This document shows positions 47,079-55,970 of a DNA stretch of 64,000 bases, one piece after another. The notes beneath the pieces are model-generated. The model was not told where the DNA came from. It worked only from the letters and a program-made list of their open reading frames with translations, and made no database searches. Numbering within the stretch: the first letter of the stretch is position 1; each line of letters starts with the position of its first letter. Where the stretch lies: contig NZ_CP079946.1 of NCBI RefSeq assembly GCF_019968905.1, positions 6,359,356-6,423,355 on the forward strand, in the 5' to 3' direction. The position numbers and the translations under genes are program-made. The DNA comes from Corallococcus sp. EGB (GTDB lineage Bacteria; Myxococcota; Myxococcia; Myxococcales; Myxococcaceae).

Positions 47079-48641
47079 GTGACGACCCGACCCGCCCGCA
47101 TCGCCTTTTTCGCCGCGCTCGTCCTGGGGGCGCTCCCGCTCTGGGTGTCGCGCTTCCTGCCCATGGTGGACCTGCCGCAGCACCTGTACCTCATCTCGGT
47201 GCTGCACCGGCTGGACGACCCGACGACGCTGTACCCCACGCTGTTCGCGGCGCGGCACGAGCTGACGCCCTACCTCGGGTACTACTACCTCGTCAGCGCG
47301 CTCAACTGGCTGTTGCCGCTGGAGCTGGCCAACCGCGTCTTCCTCACCGCGTACGTGGTGGGGATGCCGCTGGGCATGGCCTTCCTCCTGCGCAGCCTGG
47401 GGCGGCCTTCGTGGCCCGCGCTGCTCACGCTGCCGCTCGCGTACGGGGACAGCTTCGGCTGGGGCTTCATCAACTACCTGGCGGCCCTGCCGCTGACGCT
47501 GCTGTGCTGCGGCCTCTTCGTGCGCACGCTGACGGACGCACCGCGGCGCGCGCGCTGGGGCCTGGGGCTGGCGGTGTGCCTGGTGGCGGTGCTGCTCTTC
47601 CACGTGCAGGCCTTCGGGTTCCTGGCGTTCGGGCTGCCGTGGCTGCTCATCACCACGCCGGTGCCGGAGGACGCGACGGCGCGCGGCATGGGGGCCCGGC
47701 TGCGGCCGCGCGTGCCGGCGCTCCTGGGCGTGGTGCCCGGCGTGGCGCTGTTCCTGTCGTGGGTGGTGCTGCGGTTCGGCAACCCGCCGGACATCCAGCC
47801 GGGCGCGCCGTGGAAGGCGTGGGGGCCCACGTTCTCGCCGCAGAACCTGGCGTGGAAGGGCTTCGAGCAGAACCGCTCGGAGTTCTTCCAGGTGCTCGCC
47901 AACACGTTCCACGACGGTTCGGACCGCTGGCCGCTGTACGCGGTGGGCGCGCTGGCGGTGGCGGGCTGGGTGCTGGGGCTCGTGGGAGCGGGGACGCGCC
48001 GCGAGGGCCCGGTGGCGCGCTGGCGGCTGCTGGGGCTGGGCGCGCTGGCGCTGGCGCTCTACTTCCTCCTGCCCTTCGACATCCGGGGGTACGTCTACTA
48101 CCTCAACACTCGCTACGCGCACCTGGCCGCGGCGCTGCTGGTGGCCAGCGTGCCCGCCGTGCGCGCCGGATGGCGGACGCCCTTGACCTTCGCGGCGGCG
48201 GCGAGCGCGTTGGTGCTGACCTTCGTGATGGGGCGCGGCTTCCGGGACTTCTCCGTGGAGGCCCGCGAGCTGGAGGCGCTCTCCAACCTGGCCGCGAACC
48301 GGCCGAAGGTGATGGGGCTGGTGTTCGATCCGCGCTCGCGCGTGGTGCGCTTCCCCGTGTTCATCCACGCCGCGGCGGTGGTGGCGCGCGAGCGCGGCGG
48401 GGTGCCCAACTTCACCTTCGCCAGCACGCCGCACTCGCCGCTGCGCTACCGGGGCGAGGTGCCGCCCACCTTCCCTTCCGAATGGCGGCCCCAGGAGATG
48501 GACTACGCGACCCAGGGAAGCTGGTACGACCACTTCCTCGTGCGAGGGGTGCATCCGTCGCGTGTCTTCGGCGGACGTCTCCAGTCGGAACTGGTCATCG
48601 TGGGACAGGCCGGGGGGAGCTGGCTGGTGCGGCGGCGGTAG
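47079..48641 (+). CDS. Polytopic membrane protein, GT-C glycosyltransferase-like
   Basis: 520 aa from a GTG at 47079. Roughly ten membrane helices are predicted. The first loop contains FLPMVDLPQHLYLISVLHRL, with an acidic residue soon after the first helix as in many GT-C lipid-sugar transferases. The C-terminal ~120 residues form a soluble domain with PVFIHAAAVVARERGG. No clear donor motif can be named, so transfer of a lipid-linked sugar is only a suggestion. The unknown gene at 48665 follows after 23 bp, probably in the same transcript. Confidence 0.7.
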   Translation: MTTRPARIAFFAALVLGALPLWVSRFLPMVDLPQHLYLISVLHRLDDPTTLYPTLFAARHELTPYLGYYYLVSALNWLLPLELANRVFLTAYVVGMPLGMAFLLRSLGRPSWPALLTLPLAYGDSFGWGFINYLAALPLTLLCCGLFVRTLTDAPRRARWGLGLAVCLVAVLLFHVQAFGFLAFGLPWLLITTPVPEDATARGMGARLRPRVPALLGVVPGVALFLSWVVLRFGNPPDIQPGAPWKAWGPTFSPQNLAWKGFEQNRSEFFQVLANTFHDGSDRWPLYAVGALAVAGWVLGLVGAGTRREGPVARWRLLGLGALALALYFLLPFDIRGYVYYLNTRYAHLAAALLVASVPAVRAGWRTPLTFAAAASALVLTFVMGRGFRDFSVEARELEALSNLAANRPKVMGLVFDPRSRVVRFPVFIHAAAVVARERGGVPNFTFASTPHSPLRYRGEVPPTFPSEWRPQEMDYATQGSWYDHFLVRGVHPSRVFGGRLQSELVIVGQAGGSWLVRRR

Positions 48642-48664
48642 GGCGTGAAGTAGAACCCCCGCGC

Positions 48665-49843
48665 ATGAGCCCTGCCTCCACCGAGCCCCGTCCCCTGCTG
48701 GATGCGCTGCGCGCCGGCACGCCCCTGCCCGCCTTCCCGGAGGCGGACGTCGCGCAGGCCCGCAGGCTCGCGGACGACGTGGGCAGCGCGTCCGCCGCGA
48801 CCGTGGAGGCCCTGCCGGAGGCCCTGGCGGGCGCGGTGCTGGAGGCGGCGGTGCTGGCGGGCCAGGTGGCGCTGCCGGAGGCCCTGTCCGCCTCCACGAT
48901 GAAGCCGCTGGCCAAGGCCGCGAAGAAGGCGCTCTACCGGCTGCGCTCGCGGGGCGTCACCCCGGCGGAAGCCCCCAGGGCCGCGCCCCAGGCTCCGGCG
49001 CCGGAGACGCTGCCCACGCTGGTGACCGTGGTGTCCTCGACGGGGCAGTACGGCCTGCTGCTCACGCGCGTGGTGCACGGCGGCGTGGAGCTGCTCCAGG
49101 TCATCGCGTCGGACGAGCAGGGCGTCCTGGAGCTCACCCGCACCGAGCAGAGCCGTGGGTCCATCCGCCGCATCCTCAAGCATGGGCTGAAGAACGGCTT
49201 CGGCATGGAGGTCTCCCGCGAGGAGGGAGCCCGGCTGCTCGCCGAGGCAGCGGCCCTCAACCTGCGCACCCGCACGCCCTTTCCGCCGGACCTGGAGGCC
49301 GCGCTGCGCCACCACGGCGTGCAGCCCCTCCACGAGCCGGAGCCCCTCCCCGCCCCCGAGCCCGACGACGTGCGCCACGCACTGGAGGGCGACCAGCTCC
49401 ACGCCACGCCGGAGATCGCCGAGTGGATGCCGCCCGACGCGGAGGTCCAGGCGCTGATGGAGCAGGTGCAGGCGCTGGCCGCGAGCCCGCTGGCGTTGAG
49501 CGGAGTCCAGCGGCAGGAGCAGGTGCAGCAGCGGGTGCGGGACGCGGCGAAGGCGTACTTCACGCCGGAGGTGCGCCAGCGCTACGCACGCCGCCTGTGG
49601 CGCATGGCGGCCTTCTTCGACGCGACCGGGCGGGCCCTCCAGGCATCCATCGCGAGGGGCGAGGCGCGGCGCCTCTTCCACGGGCTCGAGGAACCCTTCT
49701 CGCGCTTCGCGGAGACGCTCTTCGCCAAGGTCGTGGTCCTGGCCGCGGCGGGTGCCCAGGCGCAGGCCGCCACGGGCCCGGAAGCGGCTCCTGCCGCCCC
49801 CACGGGCGAGCGGCGCAGCCCCGGCGGCCTCATCCTGCCTTGA
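48665..49843 (+). CDS. Uncharacterised protein linked to the GT-C-like gene
   Basis: 392 aa from the ATG at 48665. It is mostly helical, Ala/Glu/Leu-rich and without membrane segments or cysteine motifs. A basic stretch (KPLAKAAKKALYRLRSRG, ~80) and a beta-rich part (TLVTVVSSTGQYGLLLTRVVHGG, ~120) precede a long helical C-terminal half. I recognise no family. It starts 23 bp after the membrane-protein gene on the same strand, so a joint function is likely but unknown. Confidence 0.75.
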   Translation: MSPASTEPRPLLDALRAGTPLPAFPEADVAQARRLADDVGSASAATVEALPEALAGAVLEAAVLAGQVALPEALSASTMKPLAKAAKKALYRLRSRGVTPAEAPRAAPQAPAPETLPTLVTVVSSTGQYGLLLTRVVHGGVELLQVIASDEQGVLELTRTEQSRGSIRRILKHGLKNGFGMEVSREEGARLLAEAAALNLRTRTPFPPDLEAALRHHGVQPLHEPEPLPAPEPDDVRHALEGDQLHATPEIAEWMPPDAEVQALMEQVQALAASPLALSGVQRQEQVQQRVRDAAKAYFTPEVRQRYARRLWRMAAFFDATGRALQASIARGEARRLFHGLEEPFSRFAETLFAKVVVLAAAGAQAQAATGPEAAPAAPTGERRSPGGLILP

Positions 49844-49921
49844 GGCCGCGCGCAGCCACTCCATCCAGGGCCCCGCGTCCCGAACGCCTCCAGGGCGTCG
49901 CGGGAGCGGGCCCGCTTCACG

Positions 49922-50728
49922 TCAGTTCGGCTCCGTGCGGGCGCACAGGAGCAGGTCCAGGTTCTCCCGCTCCCAGGCGACCGCCCGCTGGTAGTCGTGG
50001 AAGCGCTTCTCGTGCTCCATCAGCTCCGGCGGGTGGATGCAGCGCCGGCCGTCCTCACCCCGGCGGGCGCGGTAGACGTGGTGCAGCATCTCGTGGAAGA
50101 CGATCCACTCCACGAAGTACCGGGGCACCAGCGGCTGATCCAACGCCGGGTGGATGCGGATGACCTTCGAGTCCGCCGAGTACGAGCCCATCTTGATGCT
50201 CTTGCGAGGCCCCTTCACCCGGGGCGCCGGCCCGTAGGTGATGGCCGCGTCGATGCGGCTCTGGAAGTAGCGCTCGTTGAGCCGCTCATAGATGCGCCCC
50301 AGGTCGTGGTAGCGCCCCACCGGCGACAGCCGCAGCCGCTTGCGCATCTGCGCCGGGGACAGCCGGCGGATGAAGATGCGGTTGCGCTCGATGTAGCGGT
50401 CCAGGAGCGCGCTGGCGTCCGGGTCCCCCTTGCGCACGAAACTCGCGAGCGCCTGGAGCACGTCGTCCGGCGCGGCCAGGAACATGTGGTGCAGCCTCAA
50501 CCGCCACAGCGCCCGCTGCCGTTGGAACGTCAGCATCGTGTGGGTGTTGTCGTGGATCTCCACCGCCACCTTCCCCCGCAGCCGCGTGCGCAGCCGGCGC
50601 TCCAACACGCGCCGCCACACCTTCACCAGTCGGTTGGGCTCCGGGGCGACCGGGAGCTGCCGGGCCACCCTCCCCGCGGGGTAGGTCCTCTGTCGGTTGA
50701 TGTTCTTCCGCTTCTTCGCGCGAGCCAT
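49922..50728 (-). CDS. SprT-like zinc metallopeptidase
   Basis: 268 aa if started at the ATG at 50728 (MARAKKRKNINRQRTYPAG); an in-frame ATG at 50761 adds 11 residues. The N-terminus is very basic. The catalytic motif is EWIVFHEMLHHVYRARRG (HExxH with a further His) near residue 210. A third-ligand candidate is in ELMEHEKRFHDYQRA. LNERYFQSRIDAAITYGPAP is typical of the SprT fold upstream of HExxH. SprT/Spartan-like proteins cut DNA-protein crosslinks in eukaryotes; the bacterial role is less defined. A perfect inverted repeat lies directly at the start (50729-50756). Confidence 0.8.
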   Translation of the reverse strand: MARAKKRKNINRQRTYPAGRVARQLPVAPEPNRLVKVWRRVLERRLRTRLRGKVAVEIHDNTHTMLTFQRQRALWRLRLHHMFLAAPDDVLQALASFVRKGDPDASALLDRYIERNRIFIRRLSPAQMRKRLRLSPVGRYHDLGRIYERLNERYFQSRIDAAITYGPAPRVKGPRKSIKMGSYSADSKVIRIHPALDQPLVPRYFVEWIVFHEMLHHVYRARRGEDGRRCIHPPELMEHEKRFHDYQRAVAWERENLDLLLCARTEPN

Positions 50729-50756
50729 AGAGGGGTCGGAGTCTACGGACCCCTCT
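50729..50756. promoter_or_regulatory. Inverted repeat at the 5' end of the SprT-like gene
   Basis: AGAGGGGTC (50729-50737) and GACCCCTCT (50748-50756) are perfect 9-bp arms around a 10-nt loop, touching the ATG at 50728. If that start is right, the hairpin is the last part of the leader and could control translation or end transcripts from the kinase gene upstream. Confidence 0.5.
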
Positions 50757-50886
50757 GACATGTGTAAACGCGCCCGCTTGGTGGAAAGCCAAGGAATTCC
50801 AACGACTTAAGGGCACTCAAGCTTACCCGGTCCTACGTGTCCGCCGCAGGGTGCGGATGCCGCATACGCGTAAGTCGCCGTGCCAA

Positions 50887-53730
50887 TTAGTGCTTCCGCC
50901 GGCAGGGGACCCGGAGCGTCTGGAGTTCCCCGGTTACAGGTCGGACGTTGTAGGTTTCGATCCCCCGAGGTGCCCGTCTTCCCGGACAGGTGTACTGGAC
51001 GCGGAGCGGGCCGGGGGCCAGGGCGACCACCTGGTTGATGGGCAGCTTCCCGCCGCCCGGCCGACCGAGCACCGTCCGCGCCGGGGCCTCGAAGCGGACG
51101 TCCACGGTGGCGGGGGGTGGGGGCTCGGTGGGGGGCGCCGGCTCCGGGGCCGGAGTGAGTGCGGCTTCGGCACCGGCCGCGGCCACCGCGAGCCCTGCGT
51201 CCGGCGGCGTCGCGGAGGTGTCAGCGACGGCGGGTTCCGCGGGCTTCATCGTCGCGGCGGAGTCCGCGAGGGCAGGCTCCGCGGACTTCGGGGGCGCCGC
51301 CAGCTCCAGAGCGGGCGGGGGCGGCTTCGCAGGGGCTGCCCCCAGGGGCCCGGGGCGCGCCGGACCTCCTGTTGGAGCCCCCTTCATGGGCGCGGGGGGT
51401 GACTGCGCCTCCTGGCTGAAGAGGCCCATCATCCACGCAAGCCCCAGGCCCAACACGGCGACGAGCATCGTGCCCACCACGAACAGCACGGCGCGCGAAC
51501 GCCCGCGCTGCCGGGAGTGGTCGAGGGTGGCGGGCCCCTCGTCAGCGTAGGCCTCGTCCTCGTCGACGGGAGGGCGCACGGTCCGCCGGGGCGGCCGACG
51601 CGGGGCCTGGAACCCGACGGTGGACTCGTCGTCGTCCGGGTCGCCGGAGGACACGGGCGTGGGGTCCGTGAGGCTCGCCCCGGAGGGGCCCGGGTCGGTG
51701 TGGAAGAGCTCGTCGTCCTCGGGCGCAGGCCGCGGCGGCGGGCGCGCGTTGCGGGCCCCGGGACCTCCCGGCGACGCGGCCCGGTTCGCGTCGCTGGAAG
51801 GCGAGACGCCCCGGCGCGGGCCCGCGGACTGTGACACGCGGCCCTCGTCGCCCATGCGGCGAGGACCGGAGGAAAGCGGCTCGGAGCGGCCGTCGTCTCC
51901 CATGCGGCGGGGACCGGACGAGAGCGGCTCGGAGCGGCCATCGTCGGCAGCCGCCGCACCCGGACGGCGCGAGACCGCGGGCGGCGTCGAGGTACGCGCC
52001 TCGGACGCGCTGGGAGGCGTGCGGCGCGCGGTGGGCGCGAACGGCTCCTCCCCAGTGCCCGTCCCGCGAGGCGTGGCCACGCCGGACGACGGACGCCGCG
52101 AACGGTCTCCCCCGCCCCGCTCTCCAGTGCGAGCGGTCGCCTCGGGAGGCCCCACCCGCCGCGCCGGCGTGGGCGCCATGGCCCGGGGACGGCGTGCGCG
52201 CAGCGGCACGGTGGAGTCGGCGTCGTCGTCCTCCTCCTGCACGTCCTCGTCGTCCCAGGCTTCCGCCTCGAACTCGGGCTCCAGGTGGCGGCGCGGCGCG
52301 GGCGCTCCGGGCAGGGTCCCGACGGCGGTGGACTCGCCTTCGTCGTCCTCGTCGCCGTCGTCACGCGTGGGCAGGTCGCGCGGCAGCGCCATCTGCGTCT
52401 CGGGTTCCTTCTCCTCGGCGTCCCAGGCGCGCAGCGCGGCGGCCTCGGCCGTGGGCCTGCGCGCGGGAGGCCGGGCCACCAGCGCCACGGGCGTCAGCGC
52501 CGAGGGTCCCCGGGGCTGCGAAGCGGTGCCGCCCAGCGGCAGGGTGCGCGACGCCGTGTCCTCGGTCAGGGGCAACGTCCGAGCGGCCGTGTCCTCCGCG
52601 TCGGCCAGGGGCAGCGTGCGCGCGGCGGTGTCCTCCGGCAGGTCGGGCACCGGAGGCGGCAGCGGCGTGCGAAGGGCCGGCAGCGGCACCGTGGCCTCGT
52701 GCCGGCCCGCGCGCTTCGCCGGAGGGATGTGGAGCACGGTGCGCTCCTCCTTCTCTCCCAGGAGCCGCGCGATGTACCCCGCCACGTCCAGGCTCTGCTT
52801 GAGCACGCCGGACGCGAGGAACGCCTCCAGGTCGTTGCGGACGTCCGAGGCCCGCTGGTAGCGCTGGGTGCGGTCCTTCACCAGGCACCGCATCACGATG
52901 CGCGACAGGGCCTCCGGGTAGTCCGGGCGCACCAGGTGCGGCGGCGACGGCTCCTCGTAGCGGATGGCGTAGAGGATGCCCTCCGTGGTGGGGCGGTGGA
53001 AGGGCTGCTTGCCGGTGGTGATTTCGTACAGCATCACGCCCAGCGCGTAGATGTCCGCCCGGTGGTCCAGCCGCTCCTGGAGGATCTGCTCCGGGGACAG
53101 GTAGAGGAACTTCCCCTTGATGACGCCCGGCTTGCTGCGCTCCATGAACGCGCCGGCCTTGGCGATGCCGAAGTCGACGAGCTTCACGCGCCCGTCGTAG
53201 GAGATCATCACGTTCTGCGGAGAGACGTCCCGGTGGATCAGCTCCAGGGGGCGCCCGTCCACGCCGCGGCTGAAGTGCGCGTGGTCCAGGCCCGCGGCGA
53301 TGGCCGCGCAGATCTTCGCCGCGACGCCATACGGCATGGAGGCGCCGAACTTGAACTCCTCGGCGAGCACGCGGCGCAGGTCGACGCCCTCCACGTACTC
53401 CATGCAGATGAAGATGTTGTCCCCCTCCTTCCCCAGCTCGTGCACCTGCACGATGTTGGGGTGGTGGAGCTGGGCGGCGATGCGCGCCTCGTCCAGGAAC
53501 ATCTGGACGAACTCCGGCTCCTCGGAGAGGTACGGGAGGATCCGCTTGATGACCACCAGCGTGGGGTCCGGCGGCTTGTGCGCCAGGAACAGCTCCGCCA
53601 TCCCGCCCAGCGCGAGGCGCTTGATGAGCAGGTATTTACCGAACGGGGTGGCCGTCTGGGGCGAGCTCAAGGACGTGGAAGGTGCGGACCGCGGGTGGAA
53701 CTTTGAAGCGTGTCCGGAGCCTACCTGCAT
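50887..53730 (-). CDS. Transmembrane Ser/Thr protein kinase
   Basis: 947 aa from the ATG at 53730. The kinase domain spans about 27-300: glycine loop LALGGMAELFLA, catalytic Lys in LVVIKRILP, catalytic loop HRDVSPQNVM (~165), metal-binding DFGIAKA, then LSPEQI and DIYALGVMLYEI. A long Pro/Ser/Arg/Glu-rich, probably disordered linker (~330-740) follows and contains two copies of a 16-residue repeat around DGRSEPLSSGPRRMG. One membrane helix (~743-766, VLFVVGTMLVAVLGLGLAWM) leads to a short Ala/Pro-rich outer region ending in a small beta domain. This is the usual myxobacterial Pkn layout. The FHA proteins at 2331 and 10632 are possible readers of its products (inference). Confidence 0.92.
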   Translation of the reverse strand: MQVGSGHASKFHPRSAPSTSLSSPQTATPFGKYLLIKRLALGGMAELFLAHKPPDPTLVVIKRILPYLSEEPEFVQMFLDEARIAAQLHHPNIVQVHELGKEGDNIFICMEYVEGVDLRRVLAEEFKFGASMPYGVAAKICAAIAAGLDHAHFSRGVDGRPLELIHRDVSPQNVMISYDGRVKLVDFGIAKAGAFMERSKPGVIKGKFLYLSPEQILQERLDHRADIYALGVMLYEITTGKQPFHRPTTEGILYAIRYEEPSPPHLVRPDYPEALSRIVMRCLVKDRTQRYQRASDVRNDLEAFLASGVLKQSLDVAGYIARLLGEKEERTVLHIPPAKRAGRHEATVPLPALRTPLPPPVPDLPEDTAARTLPLADAEDTAARTLPLTEDTASRTLPLGGTASQPRGPSALTPVALVARPPARRPTAEAAALRAWDAEEKEPETQMALPRDLPTRDDGDEDDEGESTAVGTLPGAPAPRRHLEPEFEAEAWDDEDVQEEDDDADSTVPLRARRPRAMAPTPARRVGPPEATARTGERGGGDRSRRPSSGVATPRGTGTGEEPFAPTARRTPPSASEARTSTPPAVSRRPGAAAADDGRSEPLSSGPRRMGDDGRSEPLSSGPRRMGDEGRVSQSAGPRRGVSPSSDANRAASPGGPGARNARPPPRPAPEDDELFHTDPGPSGASLTDPTPVSSGDPDDDESTVGFQAPRRPPRRTVRPPVDEDEAYADEGPATLDHSRQRGRSRAVLFVVGTMLVAVLGLGLAWMMGLFSQEAQSPPAPMKGAPTGGPARPGPLGAAPAKPPPPALELAAPPKSAEPALADSAATMKPAEPAVADTSATPPDAGLAVAAAGAEAALTPAPEPAPPTEPPPPATVDVRFEAPARTVLGRPGGGKLPINQVVALAPGPLRVQYTCPGRRAPRGIETYNVRPVTGELQTLRVPCRRKH
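51846..51941. repeat. Two tandem 48-bp repeats inside the kinase linker
   Basis: Two adjacent ~48-bp units sharing CATGCGGCG-GGACCGGA and AGCGGCTCGGAGCGGCC encode the 16-residue repeat DGRSEPLSSGPRRMGD. A weaker third copy (GRVSQSAGPRRG in protein) precedes them in DNA coordinates. Confidence 0.7.
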
Positions 53731-53880
53731 TCCAGCCCCGGGGGGAGCCGTCCGACCCGCCCGGCGCCGGACTCTAGGCAGGCCCGGCGGGGCACGCGAA
53801 CTTTCAGGTCCCTGAAACATGACCGCCCCCCAGGGCACGGGGCCCTGGGAGGCGGACGGGAAGACTTCAGGTCCAGCGGA

Positions 53881-54978
53881 TTACGGGAAGGCCGCGCCGT
53901 TCACCTGGCCCGGCAGGTCTTCGCAGCCCTGCGGGATGATGGTGTAGGTGTAGCGCTGGGTGGTGCCCGGCACGCCGCTGTCGGAGCTGTTGTTGCCGCA
54001 GCCGGTGATGTCCGAGCTACCGTTGGTGCAGGGCGCGAAGGTGTAGGTGTCCCAGACGCCGCTGATGCCGTTGGGGAACGTCACCGTGCCGCCATCGAGG
54101 GCGGCCTTCTGGAAGTCACAGCCGACGACCGTGCCGCCATCGCTCAGATTCCGGGAGCGCGTCTTGTCTTGGTAGACGAGGATGCCGCCGGTGACCTCGA
54201 AGCCGTAGTAGATGGTGCCCGCGTCCTCATTGTCCAAGCGCTGGAACTGAACAGGCTGCGGGTTGGTCAGCGTGAGCGGACCCGTCAGATGGACGCGCGT
54301 GCCCAGGAAGGACGCAGCGTTCTGGGCCGCCTCGAGCGACGTCTTCAGGTCCTCCACCGTCACCTCGTTGGCCGGCGGGCGGGCGTCCACGCCCGCGTCG
54401 GACTTCACGGTGATGTTGAGCGTCTTCCCGTTGCGGTAGTCATTCGCCAGGTGATGGCGGCGGCCGCTGAACGGCTGGTAGTTCGGCTCGGTGCCGAAGT
54501 AACCCTCGATGTCGACCTTGTTGCCCGGCTGCGGGCGGTACGTGTCCGGCACATCGTCGTAGAACTTGCTGATATAGAGGCCCTCCTTCGGGAAGGCCGG
54601 GTCCGTCACCCAGAAGAACGAGCGCCACTGCTTCCCGTCGGTGCCCAGCTTCTCATAGTCAACGTCGGTGACGATGACGTCGTGCAGCGTCGCCTTGGTG
54701 CCGAACGACAGCTTGCGCGTCTGGGCAATCTGGCCGCCCGTGCCCGCATCGGTGTTCGAGCCCGCGTCGGTGCCGGCATCGGTGTTCGAGCCCGCATCGG
54801 TGCCGGCGTCGGTGTTCGAGCCCGCGTCGGTGCCAGCATCCGTGCTGCAGACGCCCGTGCAGCCGGCGTCCGGAGTCGGGTTGTTGCCTTCATCGTCACG
54901 GCCGCCACAGCCGGCCGCCGTGGCCATCGCCGCTGCAGCCAGGAGGGCCGCGGCCCCCAGCTTCGTGCGCAGTTCCAT
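53881..54978 (-). CDS. Repeat-bearing lipoprotein of unknown function
   Basis: 365 aa. Lipoprotein signal with lipobox near ATAAGC, followed by a Asp/Asn/Gly/Thr-rich spacer with the 10-residue unit SNTDAGTDAG in three tandem copies. Such spacers lift surface lipoproteins off the membrane in Myxococcota. The globular part (~80-365) begins KLSFGTKATLHDVIVTDVDYE and is beta-rich, with YFGTEPNYQPFSGRRHHL in the middle. It could be an OB-fold-like domain; I do not recognise a family. A GGAGAG element precedes the ATG at 54978. It is divergent from the GDPD gene. Confidence 0.8.
   Translation of the reverse strand: MELRTKLGAAALLAAAAMATAAGCGGRDDEGNNPTPDAGCTGVCSTDAGTDAGSNTDAGTDAGSNTDAGTDAGSNTDAGTGGQIAQTRKLSFGTKATLHDVIVTDVDYEKLGTDGKQWRSFFWVTDPAFPKEGLYISKFYDDVPDTYRPQPGNKVDIEGYFGTEPNYQPFSGRRHHLANDYRNGKTLNITVKSDAGVDARPPANEVTVEDLKTSLEAAQNAASFLGTRVHLTGPLTLTNPQPVQFQRLDNEDAGTIYYGFEVTGGILVYQDKTRSRNLSDGGTVVGCDFQKAALDGGTVTFPNGISGVWDTYTFAPCTNGSSDITGCGNNSSDSGVPGTTQRYTYTIIPQGCEDLPGQVNGAAFP
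54751..54840. repeat. Three tandem 30-bp repeats in the lipoprotein spacer
   Basis: Three nearly identical 30-bp units beginning GGTGTTCGAGCCCGCGTCGG, differing at one or two third-codon positions each. They encode the SNTDAGTDAG linker, and copy number probably varies between strains by slippage. Confidence 0.85.
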
Positions 54979-55138
54979 TCGTATCTCTCCGGGAGGTAAG
55001 GGGCGCCGTCGTTGTTGAAGTCAGACGCCGGTCGGGCTGAGGATTCAGGCCCTTATACCGGCGGCCCCACGGGGCCGGCAAGGAACGGACTGGGCCCCCG
55101 TTCGTGACATCGTCGTCAATTCAGGAATAGGTGGATCA

Positions 55139-55957
55139 ATGCTTCCGCGCGACACGTTTCTCCATGGGCTGAAGCCCACGCTCCACATCGCGCACCGCGG
55201 GGGCGCGCTCCTCGCGCCGGAGAACACGCTGGAGGCGTTCCACCGCGCCGTCCACACGCACCGCACGGACATGCTGGAACTGGACGTGCACCTGTCGCGC
55301 GATGGCGAAGTCATCGTCGCGCACGACGACACGCTGGAGCGCTGCACCGATGGTGAAGGTCCGCTCGCCGCGCTCACGCTGGCGGAGCTGCGCAAGCTGG
55401 ACGCGGGCCACCGCTTCACGCCGGACGAGGGTCGCACCTTCCCCTTCCGTGGTCAGGGCGTGCGCCTGCCCACGCTGCGCGAGGTGTTGCGCGCCTTCCC
55501 ATCGCTGCGCCTCAACGTGGAGCTCAAGCCGGACGTGCCAGGCGCGGAGGCAGTGCTCGCCCGCCTGCTGACCGAGGAAGACGCCCTGGGCCGCGTGTGC
55601 ATTGGCAGCGAGCAGGACGTCATCGCGGAGCGGCTCCACGCGCGGCTCCCCGACGTGTGCCACTTCTATCCACGCGACGCGCTGGCCGCGTTCGTCCTGG
55701 CGCTCAAGGCGGGCGAGGCGCCGCCGGAGGACGCGCGCTTCCGCGTGCTCGACATGCCGCTGTACTTCGGCGAGGTCCGGCTGGTGGACGACGCGCTGCT
55801 CAAGGCCGCGGCCGAGCGCGGCAAGTGGCTCAACGTCTGGACCGTGGATGATCCGGCGGAGATGGACCGGCTCCTCCAGGAGGGCATCGGCGGCATCATG
55901 ACCGACCGGCCGGACCTGCTCCGCCAGCGAATGGACGCCTCTGGAAAGCCGGGTTAA
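55139..55957 (+). CDS. Glycerophosphodiester phosphodiesterase family protein
   Basis: 272 aa, no signal peptide. It has the GDPD TIM-barrel motifs: LHIAHRGGALLAPENTLEAF (~17-36, with the catalytic HRG and PENT), ELDVHLSRDGEVIVAHDDTLERCTDG (~47-72, E-x-D and HD), LNVELKPD (~125) and a C-terminal GGIMTDRPDLL. It should hydrolyse glycerophosphodiesters to glycerol-3-phosphate and an alcohol, in the cytoplasm. AGGTGG lies upstream of the ATG. It is followed by the nucleoside-kinase gene after 13 bp, on the same strand. Confidence 0.93.
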   Translation: MLPRDTFLHGLKPTLHIAHRGGALLAPENTLEAFHRAVHTHRTDMLELDVHLSRDGEVIVAHDDTLERCTDGEGPLAALTLAELRKLDAGHRFTPDEGRTFPFRGQGVRLPTLREVLRAFPSLRLNVELKPDVPGAEAVLARLLTEEDALGRVCIGSEQDVIAERLHARLPDVCHFYPRDALAAFVLALKAGEAPPEDARFRVLDMPLYFGEVRLVDDALLKAAAERGKWLNVWTVDDPAEMDRLLQEGIGGIMTDRPDLLRQRMDASGKPG

Positions 55958-55970
55958 GCCTTCGGGCTCC

